Shown: piece after piece, positions 44,059 to 56,600 of the stretch
Numbering within the stretch: the first letter of the stretch is position 1
How the letters are laid out: each line of letters opens with the position of its first letter
NCBI GenBank assembly: GCA_028583605.1
Contig: CM053331.1
Coordinates: forward strand, 30,316,177-30,380,176
Reading direction: 5' to 3'
Source of the DNA: Dastarcus helophoroides
Taxonomy: Eukaryota; Arthropoda; Insecta; Coleoptera; Bothrideridae
DNA length: 64,000 nt
Notes under the pieces: generated by a model
The model's input: only the letters and a program-made list of their open reading frames with translations
Database searches by the model: none
What the model was told of the DNA's origin: nothing
Made by a program: the position numbers and the translations under genes

Positions 44059-44329
44059 CTTTTAGTAGTTCTTTGACACGGTCCAATCCCGGAAGAAGTA
44101 TATCCTGTACATTTTTTATAATTTCTAAATTCGAAAAAAATTTTTACAATCTATTGTTGTCATTTGGAATGCTGTGATGCCACACTTGCGGGACCAATTC
44201 AACACTTCAATAAAAATAAACATTTCTAATCAAAAGTTGAAGTTTTGGAGTCTTTATATGTAATAGGTTTAATTTAATTTTGCCATCGCAGTTTTCACTT
44301 CGCTCTTTGCATTAAAATTTGGACTTTCC

Positions 44330-44970
44330 CAGAGACTAAATAGACTGAACCTAACACTGTAAGCAGTGAAGCCAGTTGAAAGCCTGGCGAAAGCCTAGCT
44401 CCATCTAGCTCTCAATGCCCTCTTATTATTTGACAGACCTTTGCGAAGATAACATCGGTTTTTTTAAAAGAAAATGGGCTGTAAACATGGGGAAGTGTAT
44501 TGTGGATCATTATTGAAACCTCAGTGAACACATTAGTGAAGGAAAATCAAGAGTTTCATTCTTTGGGTAGGTAAAAATAAAATATATAAATATTCAATTA
44601 TCGGCGTGCGCGCGCCGCCATTTCGCTGCAATCATGACGTGTTTACAGCACCGGCTTAACAATATTGTACACAGACGTCGCATATTGAAAGAAAATTATT
44701 TTACTATTAAACCAAGATGTCTTTGAAAATAGTTCTCCTGAACTTTTACCAAAAAGCACTTATAAAAATTATCCTATTGGTCCAAAAGCCCCTAATTCTA
44801 AAGTTTCATCTAAATCGTTAGAACGGTTACGCGGCAAGTTTCGTATTTATAAATTTTACTTAATCCGACCATATCAAAGAGTAGTGGAATGCACCTCCCC
44901 ACTTCCCCGCATTTTAGCTTCAACTGTACGCATGAGACAACATTGAAACGTTCAGTCTATTTAGTCTCTG
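44330..44970. mobile_element. Non-autonomous hAT-type element with 8-bp TSD
   Basis: CAGAGACTAAATAGACTGAA at 44330 is mirrored by TTCAGTCTATTTAGTCTCTG ending at 44970. Both sides are flanked by GACTTTCC (44322-44329, 44971-44978). An 8-bp duplication and CAGAG ends fit hAT. 641 bp, no transposase frame. It contains a GC-rich run CGGCGTGCGCGCGCC near 44603. It lies about 360 bp upstream of the MRPS28 start. Confidence 0.85.
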
Positions 44971-45334
44971 GACTTTCCTAATAATTTTCACCTTTCTGTC
45001 GATATTTTTTCTGAAATAAATTAAAATTTCGAAGACACCTCAAAATTCATTGTAAAGAAGCTTGGATGTGTTCTGGTATGTTGTTATTTTACTATATTGT
45101 TAGTTTGCAATGTGCAACTAACTAGCGATATACGATAAAGCAGCACGTTTTTACCATCTTTTGTCATCCTGCGCGTCATCTGTAGTAGACCCACCTTATC
45201 ACTTAAATACCTTGGCGTACAAATCTAGCCGATATTTTATGAATTGCAGTTGGTGGTTTTGAAATTTTGACAGATCAAGATTGACAGACACGTTACTGAC
45301 AGATGACAGAAAAAGCTAACCTATCATTTTGAAT

Positions 45335-47358
45335 ATGGCACTAATTCGAAATTTTGGGTCAAAAATTAGATTATGCGAAAGATTTCTAAGTATATATCCA
45401 CAAAGAAATTTTTCCGCGGATGTAACAGAACCCCCACAAGCTGATCGACAAGGTGGATATGCCCAAGCTTTCGAAAAATTTGAACAAATCAAAGATAGTT
45501 CAGTTTCGGAAAAACCACAAACATTCGAGTCCCTTTTAAGGCATTCTCAGTTGATTGATGTAAGATGTTAATAACACAACTCAGCTCCATCCTATGTGAT
45601 TGTTTTAGCTAGGTGATCCTGAAGGGAAAGTGGTAACAGGCAGAATATTTCACATAGTGGATGACGACTTGTACATAGATTTTGGTTGGAAATTTCACTG
45701 TGTGTGCCCAAGGCCAAAGAAAAATGCTAGGTAATTTGTGAAATTGATTTGCCATATAGCTACTTAACACGTTCGCTGCGGTGGGAACTCTTTGTAGGGC
45801 TTTTTTTTTGGATTCGTTAGTAAGTCCCGTATCTGTTTTAGGTACAGGATATTTGTGTCCTGTATACATAGCATATACTTATGAAAGAGATATTGCAGCC
45901 GCAATGTGTGGAAGAATAGGTTTGTTGTAAGGCACATTAGCGGTTGTTCTGTTATGGGGTTGTATAATGTGTTAAATTGGCCAAATTAGACTAATCCGGT
46001 AGAAATTTTTTTTAGACTTAAATTGTTCAATCAGTAGTAGACATAAGTTAAAAGTTTTCAATAATCTTGGAAAATTGAGTTTACTTGAAGCATTTTGCTC
46101 TATTAATTCAAATTCGTAACTACATGTCTAGACTGATGTCGTGGTTTGCTTTATTGACAATTTTTACCCTTACTATATGGAATTCTTTAATATTCATAAC
46201 TATTACAGTCTATTAACAGTAAATACACTTAGAAATATTAAAATTTTAACAATGTTTCTGTCATGGAATCAGATCAAATATTTATAGAAATATCATGGAA
46301 TTTTTAATATTTCTTGTTGTATTTATTCTTAATAGAGTTCAATAGTTATGAAGTTTGGTCTATTATCAACTATTGCTAAACATTCAAAGTTTCGGAATAA
46401 ACTGTATTGTAATTTTGGTCATTTTCAAACAAATCTTATGACTTTTTTTCAATTTATTTAACATTTCTTCGGCCCAGTTTGGAAATATTTAAATTTTTAT
46501 GGTTTGTTGACAATTTTCTAAACAATTTTTGAAATGTGACTACATGATATTTAAATTTATTGAAAACGTCACTTCATGACAGTTTACAAATTAAGAGGTT
46601 AGTTTATTTTACATAGAATAGGAATAATGAAAAATAGGAGACCAAAATTAGATATGGAAAAAATAAAAATTTTTGTTTTTTTGATAAATTAGGTCAATAA
46701 GGATCTACCATGAAGAATAAATCTTATGGCATTTTGAAAAGACGTTTCTCTTAAACAGTGATACTATTTGTTGTTATTTGATATTTTCTTACATCTTCAA
46801 GAGAATGTAAATTGTCCTCTATTTAGAATCAGAATTAGCTTGTAAAAAAAGTCATTTATTTTCTAAAGTTGTGGCATTTGAAGTCTATAAAATTTAGTCA
46901 AAACATTTGACTAATAAGTCAAAATTATTATTATTATTAGATAATTACCTAATTGCTACATAATCATAGAAGTTTACTTTTAATAATTTTACCATAATAT
47001 TGAGTGATAAATGAAACGGCAAAAAGTGGACAAATCTGATGGATTTTAATAAAATTGCGATTTCTTCGCAAATTTCTTTCTTTCTCTTTAACAAAACTAA
47101 ATGCATTCCTCAAATACTTATTTTCAATCAGTCAACGATGTGGGTTTAATTAATACTGCTCTCTTTCTATGTTGTAATATATTCATGGTATAACTAATAT
47201 TTCTTTCTAGTAACTACATCAGAGGAGCAAAGGTACATTTACGCATCAAGGAGCTGGAGCTTTCCTCAAAGTTTTTAGGTTATGAAAAAGATCTTACCTT
47301 ATTGGAAGCAGACTGTGTGCTCTTGGGACTTGCTCCGGATAGAAGTAAAAGAGAATAA
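45335..47358 (+). CDS. MRPS28: Mitochondrial small ribosomal subunit protein mS28/bS1m-like (MRPS28)
   Basis: Three exons: 45335-45559, 45609-45730 and 47211-47358; 164 residues. The start is the ATG at 45335, which gives an Arg-rich, acid-free N-terminus ([19 protein letters not shown]) fit for mitochondrial import. The core is [20 protein letters not shown], then [19 protein letters not shown], the S1-like domain hallmark of the MRPS28 (also called MRPS35) family. The C-terminal part includes [20 protein letters not shown]. Length is close to other animal members. GT-AG introns; intron 2 (1.5 kb) holds a MITE. AATAAA at 47433-47438. It converges on the next gene, whose poly(A) signal is about 80 bp away. 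Confidence 0.93.
46193..46352. mobile_element. 160-bp MITE in MRPS28 intron 2
   Basis: TTCATAACTATTACAGTCTA at the left, mirrored by AATAGAGTTCAATAGTTATGAA-type sequence at the right end. Same family as 14268-14654 and 18446-18522, without the insert seen in the 14268 copy. Confidence 0.65.
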
Positions 47359-47432
47359 TTTGTTAATTTTTTTTATATTAAAATACATTATCATTTCTAA
47401 GGCACATTTGTTAACAAAGGCAAGAATTAGTC

Positions 47433-47438
47433 AATAAA
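47433..47438 (+). terminator. Poly(A) signal of MRPS28
   Basis: AATAAA 75 bp after the stop codon. Confidence 0.55.
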
Positions 47439-47517
47439 TAATTAAATTATTAATGTCTATTTTTACAAAACTTACATTTAGTTGCCATTTTAACCTTCGC
47501 TTCCACAAGTTAATGAA

Positions 47518-47523
47518 TTTATT
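47518..47523 (-). terminator. Poly(A) signal of the minus-strand repeat protein gene
   Basis: AATAAA on the minus strand, about 120 bp beyond the stop codon at 47642. Confidence 0.5.
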
Positions 47524-47641
47524 TACATTTGCAATGCTGATAAATTAAAATTTACAATGATTTCAATATAAATTGATGAATGTGAGGTATTATTAACTTA
47601 ACACAAATAAGGCACATGAGAATATTTAGAACAATGTCATC

Positions 47642-50600
47642 TTATAAAATAACACATGGTAAACCACAACAGAGGGGTAAGCAGACTGGAACGATAGCAG
47701 CTCCTGACTTTGATTTTGACTTTGCACCCCCGTCAGCTCCAGATTCATATTTTCCAGATTCTCTTGCATAAGCTCCCTAAAAAAATTATAGATATGTATT
47801 TTCATCAGTTATTATTGTTAAGTGCCAATGTGATTTGTGCAGAAAATATTAGTGTATATGGGTAACAAAAAGGTTTATAAGCAAATCATTTTTATTGCAT
47901 AATTATGCTAGATGTAGATTAACCAAAGGATATAAAAACAGAGCTTCTCTTGAAAAATAAAGAATGACTATAGTCATCTGTTTTACCCTCAATTATCCGG
48001 ACCAAGTCCAAGGACCAGTCCATTTTACCAGAATTGAATTCTGTTTTAAAAATGTGACTTTTCTGTGGGATATACATTTTTCAAAAATTGGTCTTTTTTT
48101 GAAAATTTAAGAGTTTTTCTCCAATTTTTCTTTTTAAATATGTCTTCTAGAAATTTTAATTAGTTCCCAAAATTAACCTTTTTTTTTTGCAAACTTGACT
48201 TTATTCCCAAAATCCGACATTTGTTTCCAAAGTTTGACTTTTTAATGGAAATTTTGATCTTTTTTCTCAAAGTTTTACTTAATGTTTCTCTTTTTTGGCT
48301 ATTTTATGAAAGTTTGGTTTTTTCAGAAATGTTGACTTTTATTTACAACTCGGACATTTTTTGTTTCTAGAAATTTCGATTCGAAATTCGTCTAATTTTT
48401 TCAAAATTTCGACTTTTTCCGCTTGAAATTAAATCCAAATTTCATTAGAAACGTGTCTTCCGAAATCTCGACATTTCTCACAAAAGTGAACTTTTTTATT
48501 GGAGACTTTTTTTGAAATTCTTTTTTTTTTATCAAGATTTTTATTCTCAAAATCTGGCTTTTGTTGAAAAAATTGGCCTTTATTTCAAAATGTTGACATT
48601 TTTTTGGATCCATCCAAATTTTCCTCTCGGAATTAAATGCAAATTTTATTAGAAAGATAAAATATTTTTTTCTAAAATTCGACATTTCTCGCAAAATTTA
48701 ATCTTCGGTATTTTTGACTTTTTTTGAAATTCTTTTTATATCAAAATTTTGATTCTCACAATTTGTCTTTTGTTGAAAAAATTCTTTTTTTCAAAATTTT
48801 GCTTTTCGAAATTAGATGCAAATTTTATTAGACAAAATCAAAAGAATCAAAATTTGACCATTTGTATTTTTGACTTTCTTTGAAATTATTTTATTTCTAT
48901 AGAAATTTCCATTCGAAATTCATCTTTTTTTCAAAATTTCGACCATTTCCTCTCGAAATTAGTTGCAAGTTTTATTAGAAAGGTCAAAAATTTCTTCCAA
49001 AACTGCTACATTTGTCGCAAAATTTAAGCTTTTGTATTTTTGACTTTTTTTGCTTCTCAAAATTTGTCCTTTGTTGAAAATTTTTTTCAAAATTTTGACT
49101 TCCTCTTCTCGAAATTACATCCAAATTTTATTAGAAAGGTTAAACATTTCTTTTAAAATTTAACCATTTGTATTTTTGACTTTTTCTTTGAAATTAGTTT
49201 TTTTCTATCAAAATTTTTGTTCTCAAAATTTGTCTTTTGCTAGAAAAATTCTACTTTGTTTAAAGCTCAGTCTTTTTCTAGACATTTAGAGATTTATTTC
49301 TAAATTCGACTAATTTTAAATAGGTCTTTATATCGAGTTCTTCAAATTTGAATTCTCAAAATGCCCCAAATGCTTCCCAAAATTCCACTTTTTTCTCAAG
49401 ATTTGACTTTCTATTAGAAAAACTCATATTTCTGGAAAAGTTAACCCTTTATTTAAAATATGAACTTAGAATTTCTATTTCATATCTTGATATTTCTCAA
49501 ATCTTGTTTTTTTTTTCTGGGAATGTCGACCTTGATTTTAAAATTCGTTATTTTATGCTTCTCGAAATTTCGATTTTATTTTCCAAAATTCGTTTTTTTC
49601 CGAAGTTTCACTATTTTATTCTGGAAATCATGTCGAAATTTTATAAAGTAGAAACAAAATTTATCCCCAAATTTGGATTGTTTTCTCAAAATTTAACTTT
49701 TTATTGGTCTTTTATTTAAATTTCAACATTTTTTTTGTAATGTTCGCCCTTTTTTAAAGTTGATTTTCTTGGGAAATAGAAACATGGATAGTAAAAACAA
49801 AGGTTTTTTTACTAATTCAACTTTTTCTTTAAATTTTGTAACTCTCTTTGATTTTTGAGATGAGAAGTATATGTCGACATGAAAAAAACAAGTTGGACTC
49901 CTATCGAACGAAAATTCTAGCTAAGTACCTGAAACAGAGTTGTTATTATTTTTTTAATTGGGCTTTTTCTCGCAATTTCAATTTATTTTCAAAATCCATT
50001 TGTTTTAAAGTTTTAACTTTACTCCAAAAATGTGATCCTTTTCGCAAAAACAGACTACTGTTTTAAAATGTTACTTTTTCCTTCTGCTTTTCTGGATATG
50101 TTGACTTTTACCTCAAAACTCAACATTTTCCGTTTCTCGAAATTAGGATATTTTCCGATTTTTTTTTCGAAATTAAGCCAAAACTATGAAAAACAGTAAA
50201 CCATCAAGGGAGAAAGCGAAAAATTGATGTTTTTTGATCTATTTTTTTTCCAAAATTTGTTTACTTTGTAAAAATTAGCCATAGTTTTAATCTAAGCAAT
50301 ATAAATTACAAAAAATATTTTTTTGGAGATTTCGAGAGAAGCTATATATTCTGGCAATTTTTAATTTTTTCAATATTGTAGTGATTTCGAATTTATTGGA
50401 AAAAACTTAAATTTTGAGGAACTAGATATTTTAAGAAAATTAAATGTGTTCGGATGTCTTTGTATATACTTGTCGGTCGCCCTACTCCAGTTTTCTTGCT
50501 TGGCCCTATTATGGGATCATAAATTTTATTTAAGGGCAGTAGCCAACAAGTACAATGAGGGAAACCAAGCAACCTCCGAAGAGTGAACAAGTAATAAACC

Positions 50601-53600
50601 GTGTTAATAAACCAACCTCTTTTTTAATTTCATTTACCGCGAGTGTAGTGGTCCTTCGAAAAAGAAAAAACAATGTTTAATAAACAATACAATCCCCGAA
50701 TAGTGATAGGAAACCCAGATTTCTGGCCCAACGTACAGGATATTCGTTACACAAGTCGACCTTACAACCCGACTTAAAATAAAAACCAACCCACATCTTC
50801 AACAAAATGTTGAGTCGAAATTTCAAGTAAAATTGTGTCATTTCAATTTTAATCCAAAACTTTGGAAAATCAAAAAAGATTAAAGTCAAAATTTTAAAAT
50901 TAACGTCGTATTTTATTTGGAAAAAAGTTAAATTTCGAGTAGAAGGTCGACATTTTATGGAAAAATCTTCATCAGAATTTTGCGATGAGCCGTGAAATTT
51001 TTAAGACAAAAAATTAAAAAGAAAAATAAAATGGAAAATTTAAAATGTTTGGATAATTCTAAAAACCAAATTTTTTCAATTTTGAGAAAAGTTGAAATTT
51101 GGAAAAAACCTATATTTATGCATCGGGTCGGATTCGATATCGTCGCGGGCCGGATGTGGCCCCGTATCCCTGGTTTAGATATAGTAAACCTTAGAATTAG
51201 GTAAATTAATAGAAAACAATATTTTTTTCAGAAATTTTAAGCTTCAGTGAAATTTCAATTTTAAATGTTGAAACTTCTAGTAAAAAAAAAGAAAAATCGA
51301 CTTTTCTAGTTTAATATCGACAATTCAATAAAATTGTTCTCAAGTTTTCACTTTTTGCGTAGTTCTACTATCTGCTAATCGCGTAGTAGAAAACCAAATA
51401 TTAACTACAATTTTCTCATGTGTTCTGTCAAAAATAATTTTGAGACAACCAAGTTGTTCTCCACTTCCAACAAAGATAGCCGTAGATGTCTGACGACGTC
51501 AACGACGCAAAGAAGATACAGAGAATATTTTAATCATGAAATTTCCAGTTTTTGTTTTGGAAATTGCAAGATTAAACTCGAAATTTCGATTTTCTCTCGA
51601 AATTGTGATTTTTTTTTCAGTGTTTCGATTTTAAATTTATAAAAAATATGTACAAAAAGTCACTGTCATTTGATGATGTGTAATGTTTTATGTAGTGATG
51701 ATACCATAGTTACCAACCTCTGCTCTCCACCCAGCTCCTGCTTCCTCTTTCTTTATGAACATTTCCCCAGGAGGGTAGTACACGGGATTACCGGTAATAT
51801 TTTTCGTCTTCTGAAGTGGTTCTTTCCTTTGCATGTCATCCGCTTCGGTCGCTTTTTGCTTCAAAGAACTTACTTTTTTCTGTTCTATAACTTCCCTTTC
51901 GTGTGCAGTATATCCTGCATTGTATGGGCTATTGGGAGGCTGCAACAATTTTATTTGTAATGTATGGTAACAACGATTATATTAAGTAAACCTCTCTGCC
52001 TATATCAGCCATCAGTTCATCCAGATGTTTAGGTGGTCCTTCAGGATGGCCGTCTGTTGGGAACGGTCTGGGTAATAGGATTTCTGCATCATCGCCTGGG
52101 GGGTAGCCGCCCTTGTAATTGTTGGTAGTGGAGTTTTTGGATGTGTATTTGTATGTAACGTTGGGTGGTCTTTGCGGTGGTGGATATATGTCGTTGGTAG
52201 TGCGCGATTCGTGTTCGTAAATTATTGTTTTGTCGGCAGGTCTTTGCGGTGGTGGGTATATGTCGTTGGTGGTGCGTGATTCGTGTTCGTAAATTATTGT
52301 TTTGTCTGGTCCAGGTCCATATCCATTCATTGGGGGTACTACGTTTGTAGTCGTATTGTGAGATTCCTTATGGATATAAGTTTCTTTACGGGTAGCAGGA
52401 GGATTCCCTACAGGCCAGTCCGGTGGATATGTTTTGTTCGTTGTGTTACTTTCCTTCATAATGTAAGTTTCACGCGTAGGTTGCGGTGGATACTGAATTT
52501 CGTCGATATCTCTTGTGGTTGTGGTTTCATTGTAAATTAAAGTTTCATTGCCCGGTTGTTCAGGATCTGGAGAGTATCCTGGTTGATAGTTCCTAGTTGT
52601 AACAGTTTCTTTAACCACTGTATGGCCACCTAAGGGAATAGTTAAAAAAAAACAGAAATGATGTAATTAGTTGACTAAATAGTATTTTTTTTGTGTATTT
52701 AAAGAACTTTATAGCCTTCAGGAGTATTACGTTACTGTAGTGCTTTACATAATTGTGCTTCATTTAGTCTGTTAATTTTAAACGTGTTTTATTTCAAATG
52801 AATCAATCTAGCGATGAACTTGTAGGATTACAGAATTAAAATGAAATTTAGATTCCCAGTTATTTCTTGTGCGAACAAATATCGAATTGCTTGGGGAGTT
52901 GTGCTTTTGTACCTGGTAGAAACGAGCCATTTGCGGAACAAAGGATATATAACATGACGTTAAGACTTTCAGGAAAACAAAGACGTGTCTTGCAGATTCC
53001 TTAGGCGTAGATCCTTGAGGGACCCTCACCCTTCAGATGAGATCTTATCAACGATGAGTTGATACATTGGCGTATTTACAATTTTTTTCTAGGGGGGGGG
53101 CTGGCCCCTGAACAACGGTGACGGATAAATGTACAAAATAAAGATAATTTAAACTTAAAATCATAATTTCGATAATCCATTTGTGGAATGTGGCTTTAAA
53201 TAAAATTACCCAAAAAGATTTTCAGTGAGAAGTGTTCATTTTGATTGCTGCATTAATTAACTAATTAGTTAATAACTTTAATTTTCTATTTGTCTCTACA
53301 AAAACGTTTAACACTTTTCCGGGCGTAACGTGTTCTGATTTTCTATTTAAAACTAAATTTAAATTATTTAAATCAGAAAATTATTTGTAAATTAGGAATT
53401 TTCTTCTGTGTACATTTTTTTCAAAATGTGAATCTAGAAATTTCGATTTCCTTATTAAATCTAAAATTTCATAAAGTTTACACGTTCAATTTCTTCTGAC
53501 ATTTTTCACGTAAGTAAAAGTTTCGACTTTTTCAAGAGATTTTGAGTTTTTTCGATGCCTCTAGTTTTTTATCGAAGTTTCAATTTTTAACATGAAAATT

Positions 53601-56600
53601 TGTTAAAACTGTGATATTTTTCTAAATTGCGATTTGAAATGCAGTTTTGACTTTTCCCCCAAAATTTTGACTTCATAATCAAAATGTCATTTCAGAACGA
53701 TTTTCATTTTATTTTCTAAATAATGACTTTAAATTTAATTTCAGTTTTTTTTTAATAGTATTCTATTTCACACTTTCATAAAAAACTATTTTTCAATACA
53801 AACGCTAAATTTAGATTTCCTCTTCATATTTAACTTAATTATTTAAATCTTTTCTATAACATCAGATTTTTCTGCAAAGGATATTTTCTCTACCACTTCC
53901 ACTTAAGAATCTAAATGTCGAGAAAATTATTGAATAAATTTCCAATCTTTTAAAAAATTGACTATTTCTAAATTTTTCTAGATTCATTTTCTTTCAAATA
54001 TTTTGAATTTAACCTCAAAATTTCAACTGATTCTCAATATTTTAAGGATTTAGTTGGAATCTTTTAATTTTGAATTTTTTACAGTTTCAGCTTTTACTTT
54101 TGTTAATTTCCTACTTTAAAGTGAAAATTACGTTTTTGCTTTTTTATTTTTTAAAATTTTGATTTTATAATATCCAAATTTGTTAAGTACAGCCGATGAG
54201 TTATACGCGAATTGTACTTAACGGACGACGTACGATTAAACTTGCAATTTAAGTTTACAGATCGTCTTCAATCACCATGAATTATTAAAAAAAATTCAAA
54301 CGATCTATTGTCGTATTTAACACAGATGATACAAGTTGTGTAGCTAAAACTATGTATATTCATAGCGCACTTATAATAGGGCAGGGTAGGGCACTTGCCC
54401 CCCCTGGCTCTTAAAGTCGCCGAAAATTTGTATTCAATTGAAATTTCCATTTTTTCTCCAGAATTCGTACTTATCTTGAAATTTCGACATTTGTCGATAA
54501 TTTCAATTTTTTTCACATTTCGTGACTTTTCAAAAAACATTTCTTTAATTTATGGCACATGTTGGCTTTCTCTAGAAAATGTCGAATTTTTATAAAATTT
54601 GGAATTTTTTTAGAAATTTTGATTCTTTTGAAAATTTCGATCTTTTTCTCGAAATTTCAAATTTTTTAAAAAATCTGTTTTTGCTTTTGTGATTTTTTTT
54701 CGAAATATACATAGTTTTCTCAAAACTGGTTCTTTTTTAGAAATTTTGATTTTATTTTAAATCCAATCCTTTTTGTTCCTAAAAATCTCAATATTATCGT
54801 CCAAGTTTCTTTTTATCTGAAAATTTTGATTTTTTTTCAAAATTTATCTTTTTAAAAACAAAAATTTTCAAAATTAAATCTTTTTATCAAAATTTAACTT
54901 TCATCAAATCAACTTTCTGTGCGAAGTTTTCAATTTTTTCTATATTCTCTGAAAAATTTCGAATTTCCTCTCAATTTTGAAGTTTCACTTGAATATTTCA
55001 AACCGATTTCCTAAAATTTCGCCTATTTCTAAAAATTTCTTTATTTTCCTTAACATTTGGGTTTTTATGACAGTTCCAACCTTATAGAATCTAATTTTCC
55101 AAAAGTTTAGTCTAGTTTCTTAGAGTTTGCTTTTTTTTCGAAATCTTGATTTTATATCTTAGGATTTGATACTAAATATTTCTGAAAGTTTCGACTCTCT
55201 GTTTGAAATTCGTCTTTTATCGAAATCTTGACTTTTCTCTTCAAATCTGTCTTTTTCTAAAAAGTTTCTTTATCATCAAAAATTCGAAATTTCGCCTTTA
55301 TTCTCAAAATTCTTTTTTTTGAAATGTTCTATTAAAAATCGTGTTTTTTTTTTGAAATTTCGGCATTTTTCTCAATACGTATTCATGTTGTTTCGAAATT
55401 CAGCTATTTTTCTTTTTTTTATATATTTCGACAAATTACACTTTCCGGAAATTTCAAATTGCACCTATCTCAAAATTTGCCTTATTTTTGACATTTCGAC
55501 TTTTATCTAGAAATATTTTATGTATCTGGAATTGTAGATTGTTTCCCCGAAATTGGCTCTTCTTGAAATTTCTGCTTTCTCTAAATTCATTTATGTTCTC
55601 TAACTTTGATTGGAATGGAATATGGAATGTTAATAAAAAAGCAACCATGTGCAGACAATATTTTTGTATTTAGTGAAAAAAATTGAATTTTTTTACTGAA
55701 ATTTAATTATGTTAACATTTAAATAAAAAAGTAAATATTTCGAAAAGAATATTTTTGCCAAATTGCGATTTTTTTTGAAATTCGACTTTTTTTTCACAAA
55801 ATTTGACCTTTGAAAATTTTGTCTTTTTTCGATTTTTCGACAGTTTTCAAATTTTTCCAGAAGGAAATTTGATTTTTTGAAAATTTTGACCTTTTCTCGA
55901 AATTATAACTTTTTCTGAATTCTACTTTTTCCGCTCTTTCTTTCCTTTTCTTGGAAATTTGAATATTTTCTAGAAATGTCGATCATTTTCTCGAGATTTT
56001 GACAGTATTTTTCAAAATTCGTTTTTATTAATGTTCAGTTTTTTGTGATTTTTTAATTAAATTTGACTTTGTGGACTTCCACTTGTTATACAAATCTTGT
56101 CCCTTAAAACCAAGAAAGATAAAAAATACAACAAAAGTTGGTGTGACGCGTTTCGATAGCCAAACTATCATATTCGGAGAGATACTGTATGTTTCTGAAG
56201 CTTGGCTATCGAAACTCGTTGTGTTTTTTAATCTTTCTTGGTTTCAGGGGACAAGATTTGTATTCCAATTTTTGAAGATAATCAAGGACCAGTCCGTTCC
56301 ACCAAAATTCTCTTAATTGTAACTAAAACCATACACCAAGGGTATATTTGAATGTTCAGGTATGGGCCTATTAATATCTTTCTGAAAATGATAGCTTGGC
56401 TATTGAAACGCGTTAGAGCAATTTTTGTTGTATTTTTTAATATTTCTTGGTTTCAGGGGACAAGATTTGTATGTCAGTTTTGGAACAGAACCAAGAACAA
56501 GTCAGTTCCACCAAAAAAAAAAGATTTCCACTTGTTTCTTTAAATTCGTTTTATTCACGGAACAGGATATACCCCAAAATTTAAAGTTTTTTCTGGAAAT

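Larger units (their letters stand above)
43790..44108. mobile_element. Hammerhead family B repeat, head-to-head inverted pair
   Basis: Left arm (minus sense) and right arm (plus sense) are near-perfect reverse complements: ATATACTTCTTCCGGGATT at 43798 against AATCCCGGAAGAAGTATAT ending at 44103. Each arm carries a hammerhead core next to a unique centre of about 120 bp. A fragment of the family lies at 4297. The arrangement is like that of Penelope-type terminal repeats. Confidence 0.8.

Noticed and set aside
44583..44625. CpG-island promoter at the GCGCGCGCC run
   Set aside because: The run lies inside the TIR-bounded MITE and is only some 15 bases long.
45329..45334. MRPS28 start at 45329 with two extra residues
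   Set aside because: That codon is TTG; the first ATG in frame is at 45335 and gives a normal transit-peptide start.
51977..51991. Exon extension to the stop at 51977 as the only gene end
   Set aside because: A spliced reading with consistent phase continues into two further exons with a clear C-terminus; kept only as a possible alternative end.
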